64,000 nt of DNA from Phytoseiulus persimilis (Eukaryota; Arthropoda; Arachnida; Mesostigmata; Phytoseiidae). Both the position numbers and the translations under genes were made by a program. The notes under the pieces are model-generated. The model worked only from the letters and a program-made list of their open reading frames with translations, was not told where the DNA came from and did no database searches. Location of the stretch: positions 17,356,745 through 17,420,744 of the forward strand of contig CM075102.1 in NCBI GenBank assembly GCA_037576195.1, in the 5' to 3' direction. Within the stretch, counting starts at the first letter, position 1. The number at the start of each line of letters is the position of its first letter. Shown here piece after piece: positions 57,364 through 64,000 of this stretch.

Positions 57364-58563
57364 GGGGAGGGAAGGGGTTAAGAGAGAGGGGGAATGTGGA
57401 GTGAGAGAAAAATGAGAATAAAACTCTCACCAAGGGCCGTTCTTGCTCCGGGCTCGGCTTCTGGGCGGATATAAATAATGACACTGGCGACGCATGTAAA
57501 TTTATGTCTTCTCATTTCTTGTGATTTGTGGCTAAAGGCTCTGGATGCCGTCGTTGGGAATGTTCCTGCAAACGAGGGAACAGATGCACCGGGAACAGAC
57601 GCAACACGCGCTGCGTGCTGCGAATACTGCAACACAGCGCATTCGAGTAAATCAAATTTCGCCGACAACAACAACGAGAATGGCACGGAGGACTCCTTCT
57701 CAACTGGAGTTGCCTCGAGGGAAACGTTTCCCTTCCCTAGACACTTGAATATCGCTTGTTTCGTCCTTGAGCTTCTGATTCTGCCCAATTCGAAAACAAC
57801 CGAACCGGTTGGTATTCCGTCATCGGCTTCCGTTTGCTGGTAGTTGGTGACGGTTGGAGCCCCTCTTCCCGTAGTTCGAAGGAATATCGTTGTTTTCCAA
57901 CCTGAAAACTGCACAAGGCGTGCATATTCGCGTGTGGTCTCAAAGCCTTACTGACTCGTGGTACCACAGTCTCGGGCGGAAGGTGAGGGTCCAGACAAAG
58001 AGTCCGATCCGTCCAGCTCACTCCGAGACGGGTTCATGAGCTGGGATGAACGCACAGGCCCTCGATGTCACGAGAGATACTGACAGTGCTCCTCGGGCTC
58101 CGTACGCGCTCGTTCTGGCGCTTTCGACTCCGTTGGGGACGTTCCGGATTCCCGGATTCCGTCACGAAATCGAAACTTGCGATTCGGACACACGAGACGT
58201 CGTTCTTGCCGGGAGCAGTCGTACCAAACGTGACCGGGACGAAAAGCGAATCTACTCTATTTGGGACGCGCACGTCTCTCCCCGACGTTCCTGAGGGCTT
58301 CGTCGTTTCACTTCGTCATCGATTCATTCGAGCTCTAACCCGGTGGTTTGACGGCGATCTTGTTCAGCGCCGGTGTCGGTAGACTGAGCTCTGCTGGCCG
58401 ACACTCGGCCCCGCTCCGTCGGAGTTTTCCGAAGCTGTGCTCGTGAGCTTCGTGGCGGATCCTCTGGGAATCGTTCGTCAATTCACATCCCCCAGATCGG
58501 TTGTGTGTTGCAATTATCTCTGCCGACGGCGCGCCAGAAAATTTCTGAACGGTGCTTCGAGCG
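57364..58563. other. 3' flank and unassigned open frames
   Basis: A purine-rich run near 57345-57420 precedes the poly(A) signal. Open frames at 57378-57914 (minus, 178 codons), 57478-57843 (plus) and 58046-58382 (plus) overlap without motif or splice support. Confidence 0.35.
57417..57422 (+). promoter_or_regulatory. Poly(A) signal AATAAA
   Basis: A perfect hexamer 54 bases past the TAA at 57361-57363. Confidence 0.55.
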
Positions 58564-58847
58564 ATGGATTTCTCCAGTTACGCAGCGTTCGTAGATGAAG
58601 GTCGTGTCATTCGGAGGAGAGGACGTCTCGGTTCTGTGAGTATGCACGCGCTAGCGGCGTTTGATGCGACTTCAATATGCAGCTCTCTCAAGCGGGATAT
58701 TGCGTCTTCAGTACGACCTGCATCACACGCCCAACGACTTCGGTAATCCAGAGCCGCGACCCGTAGCTTGGAGAAATGCCGCTTACCCAAGACGGGCGTC
58801 AGCGCTCTCCTCGGCCCGTGATCCACCTAGAGAATGTGAGTCGCTGA
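58564..58847 (+). CDS. Small three-exon hypothetical gene, 53-60 residues
   Basis: Exon 1 opens MDFSSYAAFVDEGRVIRRRG and ends at a canonical GTGAGT (58636). The acceptor AATATGCAG precedes exon 2 at 58683. GTAATC and CTTACCCAAG bound a 49-base second intron. AATAAA follows at 58898. With the GTGAGT donor the tail reads LSQAGYCVFSTTCITR and stops at TGVSALLGP. With an overlapping weak donor (GTTCTG, 58631) the frame becomes GILRLQYDLHHTPNDF, then DGRQRSPRPVIHLENVSR and TGA at 58845. The second looks more protein-like, while the first uses better splice signals. No family is recognised. Confidence 0.35.
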
Positions 58848-61557
58848 TGCCCCGGTGGGCGCTTTTTTGGAAGATTCGGGACCTGTTCCAGCCCGGTAAT
58901 AAAGTGGAGTCGGACGTCACTTCTTTATGCCTGTCTGTCATCAGTATTTCAACAAACAGCTGCGTGGGAAATCGCAGGATCTCCATGACTGAGCGCGTCA
59001 ATCCGAAACGTGGGCAAAGCCATAACATTTTAGTGGTCATAGTCTCAGTTATCGTCATCATTTCGGATTAGAGTCGATGAAGGGGAGTCGGAACAACGAT
59101 ACGAAACTCGCTGGGCAAGGAAACGTCAACAAGGGCGGAACGGTGGATGATAATACATTCGATAGAGGAATCAAGCAAGCTTAGCTATTCACAGTATACG
59201 CTAATTTGATTGGATGATAAGGAGTTCAGCGAGGCGAACCGATTTGGGAATGAGCGTCTGACTCACTGACTGTCAGCAAAAACAGGCGAGCTTCCAGCAT
59301 GGACATCTCACACCGGGACTCTGCGTGTTGTCTCTTGCTGCGACCTGTCGCGCCGGCCCGAATACAAAAGGCAAATTACGGAGAACTACCCAATAACCCG
59401 TGGGCTGGGTTGCGGGCATAAACGTTGAGCTCAACTATCCCGCTAGTAGGTGTTGTCGTCTTCGCGAAGTCATTGCTCAGGCCGAAAACTAGCGCGAGCT
59501 GGTTCCTGCTGTTGGATAGCGTCGAGAAACTATATTTCTCACGATGTGGACACCCCGAGCTGCTCTGGGAAAGCTTTGAGCTTGCTAAAGACGCGACTTG
59601 GGGTTCGACATCATTCGCGTGATTCGAATACGCTATCAGTATGCTTTCGGGTACGATGTCTCTTGAAAATCTTAAGTAACCTGCATATTTCTGGGAAAGC
59701 TATCATCTTGCCAAGGGCCATGAATACCTCAGTCGCAAGAGAAGCATAGCTTTCGGGAGATGGCTCGTTGCGTAACACTACAGCTGGCGGTGTGGTGAGT
59801 GAGTCGGAAGGGGTGCGCAGTTTCCAGAGTATTCTTTGCGACGTCTGCTGAGTGGGGTGGCAAGACTGCTGTCAACTGACGAACTTCATGGGCAACATCG
59901 GCTCGATTTCCAGTCCCCGATTTTCGTGTATCGTTCCGGAAAAATGAGTCGATATCGCGCATGTTTCTCGAGGCTCGTCTGGGAATGTCGGAGCGGAACT
60001 GCCGAAGTAGAGCTCTCCTCTTCTACACAAGGCATCCGATGTGGGCAGCGGTCGCTTGTTCAGTCATAGCCCGAGAACATGCTCCACTCGGGTCGTGGAC
60101 CGCGCCGTCACGATGCACACCAAGACAGGGACCACGCGGATATGCGGGCTCCTTAACACTTGGGCCACTTTACGTCGACATTGCGACCGCACCAAGGTCG
60201 GCTAGGGAAGATGAGCGAGAAGGACACGGCAGAGATTACCATAAATAATAGTATTCCAACTTTGTGCGTGTAAGTGTGAAGGCTGCGGCACCGTGCACTC
60301 ATGCCGGTGGAGAGAAGGTTATTTGATGAAGTCTGCGATCCTCAATGATGCTAATGCAGCTCAGCGTGTCATTCGACGCTTAGCTAGTTGTCGATCTAGT
60401 CGATGACTTTCGACACCGTTTTGCCGTTTTCTGCTCGGTGACGGCATAACACGCGACTGTAAGGTTTCGTCAGGATGTATTTGATGCTCGACCAGTTGTT
60501 CAGTCAAAAAGCTGTCCTGAAGGCTCTGGATAGGAGTTGAATTGTGCGTAACCTACCACCCGGATCCTCACTTCGCCTGGAATGGTTTGTGTCGTTATTC
60601 TTGCTCTCTGGGACTCTGTTTACAGAAACCCTGTACCGAATCGCGGTGTTTACTCTCGAATGTGCCGCCGCCCTGCTGAAATTCGCTTTCCCGCGTCATC
60701 CGTCCACATTTCGCTACTGACAGTCGCTCCTCAGCCCTCTGGTTCCTTCCAAGCAGTTCTCAATCCGACAGATATACTCTCCTGTATGCGGTTCAAACTA
60801 CAAGGTAGAGCAGCCAAGCGTTTTTTTTTCTTGTTCTCTTCTCGCGCTATATTCGTCTTGCTGTTCACATGAGCCGATTTTTGGCGGTAGACTATTAATT
60901 CTCAACGCTTTAGTGACGCTGCATTCAGGGCTGGGAGGCGAGGGTGCGAGTTTAGCTAGTTTGAGCGCTGGCAAACAAGCGCAAGGTGCAGGCTTCGCTT
61001 GAATCGGACTCGAATGTAAACTGTTTGGGTCTTCATTCGGAAAAGGGCGAAAAGCTTAGAAACGAGAGGTAGAATCAGAGGGAGGGGAGTAGACCGCTTG
61101 AACGGAGGGACGAACACTTTCTTGAAGAGAGTGTCAACGCAGGCGTGGATTCACTCTAAGCATGGCACTCTGAGATGATGAATCGAGGCTCCTAGATCAC
61201 GGGTCGTATGTACTTGATCATGATGAAGAGAACGGCGCTGACTACAGCGGCTTCTGGAGCTACTACGACGGAATCATCCACCGCCACGGCAACACAACCA
61301 ACGACGATGATGATGTCCCCGTGTTGATCATGACGATGATGCCTGTGACACTGTGATTCCACGTGTTTTAGAATTCGGTGTACCAGACGACAGGGATCTG
61401 TTCCAATCAACGACGACTAGGAGTGTCATGAGCTCGGAGGAAAGTGGCGTTTTTTACTCTACGGACGCACTCTGAGTTGGGACTCAAGGCAATCAACCGA
61501 GCGGGCGACCGACGTTTACCCAGTGCGGAGCAAGGCGCGCAGCCCCCGGTCGCCAAG
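58848..61557. other. No recognised gene
   Basis: Only short frames are seen. A trinucleotide-rich patch (CGA, ATG and CAT triplets) near 61210-61340 gives histidine- or valine-rich readings that are probably not coding. No repeat array is present. Confidence 0.4.
58898..58903 (+). promoter_or_regulatory. Poly(A) signal AATAAA
   Basis: A perfect hexamer about 50 bases past the TGA at 58845-58847. Confidence 0.4.
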
Positions 61558-61617
61558 ATGCACAAACACGTCGTTTTCGAGAACCCGGAAGGCAAATCGA
61601 GCATGTGGAATGTACCT
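61558..61617 (+). CDS. Short first coding exon of an unidentified gene
   Basis: The ATG at 61558 (CCAAG before it, adenine at -3) opens 20 codons, MHKHVVFENPEGKSSMWNVP, closed by a perfect GTAAGT in phase 0. Upstream codons remain open, so a longer N-terminus is possible. The frame at 61914-62174 (plus) is a candidate later exon, containing RNNKHKTIQLTVIPHSQLL and ending TGA/TAG. I could not fix its acceptor. No family is recognised. Confidence 0.33.
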
Positions 61618-62440
61618 GTAAGTCCTGAAGTTCATTGTTCGGATTCCCCCGTGGTTGGTCTATGAAGGTTTGATCGACCACGACTTCTGTACTGCAACTT
61701 TTGAACTAGGTGAACAGTGTTCTGCTCACGCGCTAGGGTAGCGAGAGGTGTATTGACTCTGAGCAATGAGTTACGTGAACGATGTCTCGTGAACCGGTGG
61801 TGTCAAGTGGAGGGAGCGAAATCAATACCGTGAACGATTGTCTGGCGCGCACTCACACAGAAGCATTCATAACCTGACTCGATCGAGCGTGTATTCGATG
61901 ACTGAACTAACCTTTGCCGTGCGGATCGTTAGTTGTCCTGTGCATGACGAGTCACGCCTTGCCATACAACGATCGCAACAACAAGCACAAAACTATTCAG
62001 TTGACCGTTATTCCGCATTCCCAACTGCTTGCGAGGACCTTGTTTGTGCGCGGAAAATTCGAATCGGTCGGAGAAGAGGGAACGAACACAGACAAAACCG
62101 GAAATACTTCAACGTGTTGCGGTTCGAAGTACGCTCTCTGGAACAAAAACGGTCGGATTGACGCTCGAACGTAGCGGAAACGAGAAGCTTCGGTCTCCGC
62201 CTCATTCTAGCACAGTCACTGGTCGAGTGCAGAGCTCTTGCTAGGACGAAGGCTGTTACGTGTTTACGCGGGCTGCGGTTCAAGCCAGCTCCGCGGGTCC
62301 GTGGTGCTCTCCACGGCCGGCGTCACGTGACATCTCTCCCCCGCTAGGAACTCCTCTTCTGTGTGTCTTTTGCCTGTGTTTTGTTAAGTTCCATCCTCGG
62401 CTGGCTCTGCGACCACCAGGACCAGCGACGGCGCGCAACC

Positions 62441-62806
62441 ATGGTCAACGAATCCGATGCAACGACTGGCTTCAAGGTAGACACATGAATTTGAGGTGCA
62501 AGTCGTAGCCGGCCCCGAATAGTCGCTTCACCTAGAAGACACGCAGAGGACGCCCGCCATGTTGATGACACGTTGAGGCTGGGGGACACTTTTCCCATCC
62601 AGAGAGAGGAAGTCATTGAAGGATTCCCGTCGCACACATACACGGGAGCCTTTGCTGGCCAGCCGCCACAAATTGCTGCTCTCCTCCGTACGCTGATTTT
62701 TCTGATGAGCCTCTTGTTCGAATCGCATCCACGGGACCACGAGCTCATGGTAATCCTGGCTAACTTGCCCTCTCTCGTAGCTCACTCCAGGGCACGTTAT
62801 TTCTAG
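62441..62806 (+). CDS. Two-exon hypothetical gene with a membrane-like helix, 79 residues
   Basis: Exon 1 (62441-62476) has an excellent start context (GCAACC before ATGG) and encodes MVNESDATTGFK up to a GTAGAC donor. A 126-base intron ends in a T/C tract and CATCCAG. Exon 2 (62603-62806) is in phase 0: REEVIEGFPSHTYTGAFAG, then a hydrophobic stretch, IAALLRTLIFLMSLLF, that could cross or dip into a membrane, and a TAG. A strong acceptor-like site near 62780 suggests that exon 2 may end earlier and that more exons follow. No family is recognised. Confidence 0.36.
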
Positions 62807-63424
62807 AAACTGATTGTGCGCAGAGTTCTGGAAGCTCTAGATGGGACTCCGGACCCAGAGTCTTCCAGAGAGTCGGAGTTATCGAAAGGCGGAGCTCATA
62901 AGACGCTCGCAAGGAAGAGCTCCCGACACCGACGATGTTTGTTGACCGAGTCTCGCTCACCGCGAGGGTTCCACTGCGGCTGGCCGCTGCCATTTACGGC
63001 GATAATTTTTCAATCTCACGCAAGTTTCTGACAATGTATGAATCATTGCCGGCGTGGCGGAGCTTCGCTTTGGGACGTCGAGTGGACCATCCGCGTGTCA
63101 GTGACGTTCCACGTCTTCCTGCTCTATGGCCAGGCGAGGCTCCTCTCGGAACGGAGAAGAAGTTACGAGAGACAGCCAGTCAGTCAGTCAGATGGCTGGA
63201 CAGCTCTCACTCAACGAACAACCACCAAGTTGAGAGTAAAAACGAGGTCCCTGGACACATGTGGTTCCAAGAGACACAGACATAGGGAAAACACTCGCGG
63301 GCAGTTCGCTTCTTGGCTCACAATCTCACTCACCCAGGTGCCACGGCGGAAGCTAGTCCAGTAGTTTCTTGCGATTGCTCACTCGCGAAGCGTGTGAGAC
63401 GGTTCTCTGTACGAGTCAGTAGGA

Positions 63425-63773
63425 ATGTTGGATTTGGATTTCAAAAACCTCCGCTCGGAGGACGTCGATGAGTTCCCCGACTGCGAAACGGCAAGTTTAC
63501 TCGGAAAAAAAAGGCCAAGGGCCGCGTTCAGCTTCTCTGGGGGCTTTCCGCTGCCTGGGCATCTCAGTGAGTGTGGGTTCGTGGCTGCATGCGCCAAATG
63601 GTGCGCTTCGGTTGAGTACTTCTGTGTAGTTGTTGCGCTAACTCTAACATTTGAACATTTTGCTGTCTTCCTCCTCGCTGCCGTAGTGCGTAGAAGACAA
63701 CGTAGAACTGAGCGGAGAGCTCAGCAGACCAGCACGGCTTCGACGTGATTCGCTCTCTTCACTGGCATCCTAG
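63425..63773 (+). CDS. Two-exon hypothetical gene, 67 or 73 residues
   Basis: Exon 1 (63425-63566) encodes MLDLDFKNLRSEDVDEFPDC and a basic KKRPRAAFSFSGG stretch. It is closed by a perfect GTGAGT in phase 1. The intron ends in a strong T/C tract followed by two AG sites seven bases apart. Use of the second (exon 63694-63773) gives DNVELSGELSRPARLRRDSL and TAG. Use of the first (from 63687) gives a basic tail, MRRRQRRTERRAQQ, and TGA. Both keep frame with exon 1. The RLRRDSL and KRPRAAFS patterns resemble basophilic kinase sites. No family is recognised. Confidence 0.4.
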
Positions 63774-64000
63774 ACATTAGGCTAGGCACTGTTCGTCGTG
63801 GTTGGCTGGTGACGGTGTTGGCTTGCGGACAACAGCGACGACAAGAACAACACCGCCGACAACATCGAAACTTAGCAGCTACATAGAGAACAGCAGCTCC
63901 GTCGAACACACGCACCACGAAAACACAGTACTGATGAATACCTTTAGGGAGTGGGGGGTCTGAACCCCGATGGACCCTCGCCCGCCTTCAACCAGGTGCG

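Noticed and set aside
1-64000. CRISPR arrays, rRNA genes, prokaryotic operons
   Set aside because: No regularly spaced direct repeats with unique spacers, no rRNA-like sequence and no ribosome binding site pattern was seen. Introns and animal-type signals point to a eukaryote.

Overview
The window reads as nuclear DNA of an animal, most likely an arthropod. Coding signal comes as short exons bounded by GT..AG introns of about 43-150 bp. AATAAA signals sit 35-95 bases past several predicted stops. There is no operon structure and there are no ribosome binding sites. The one gene recognised by homology is an animal LYSMD1/LYSMD2-type LysM protein. The recognisable mobile DNA is a mariner element and a CR1/Jockey-like non-LTR retrotransposon. 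Base composition is near 50% GC. I could not place the organism further; a mite or another chelicerate is only a guess.

Layout. Bases 1-33,000 are gene-poor. They hold degenerate direct repeats (714-1509), a cluster of minisatellites whose periods are nearly all multiples of three (6485-7367), an internally deleted mariner with a TA target duplication (14514-15553), two opposed copies of an unknown coding repeat (24580-24911 and 25411-25740), and a decayed reverse transcriptase (27800-28822). From about 32,700 the sequence becomes richer in coding signal. LYSMD lies on the minus strand (33893-34621), tail to tail with an open frame on the plus strand. It is followed by a first exon (35280-35408) and a 245-base-arm inverted repeat with an open frame in each arm (35941-36544).

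From 44,800 to the end I built several small spliced gene models from start context, splice signals, reading-frame continuity across introns and poly(A) signals: 44867-45347 (minus), 48668-49301, 51281-51499 (first exon only), 52282-52984, 55696-56063, 56927-57363, 58564-58847, 61558-61617 (first exon only), 62441-62806 and 63425-63773. I do not recognise their products. They are ab initio models and individual exon ends may be wrong.

No pathway or shared function links the genes. The best candidates for something unusual are the two foldback-like structures that carry open frames, the mariner with unusually long inverted arms, and the in-frame minisatellite cluster. No CRISPR array, rRNA or convincing tRNA was seen.
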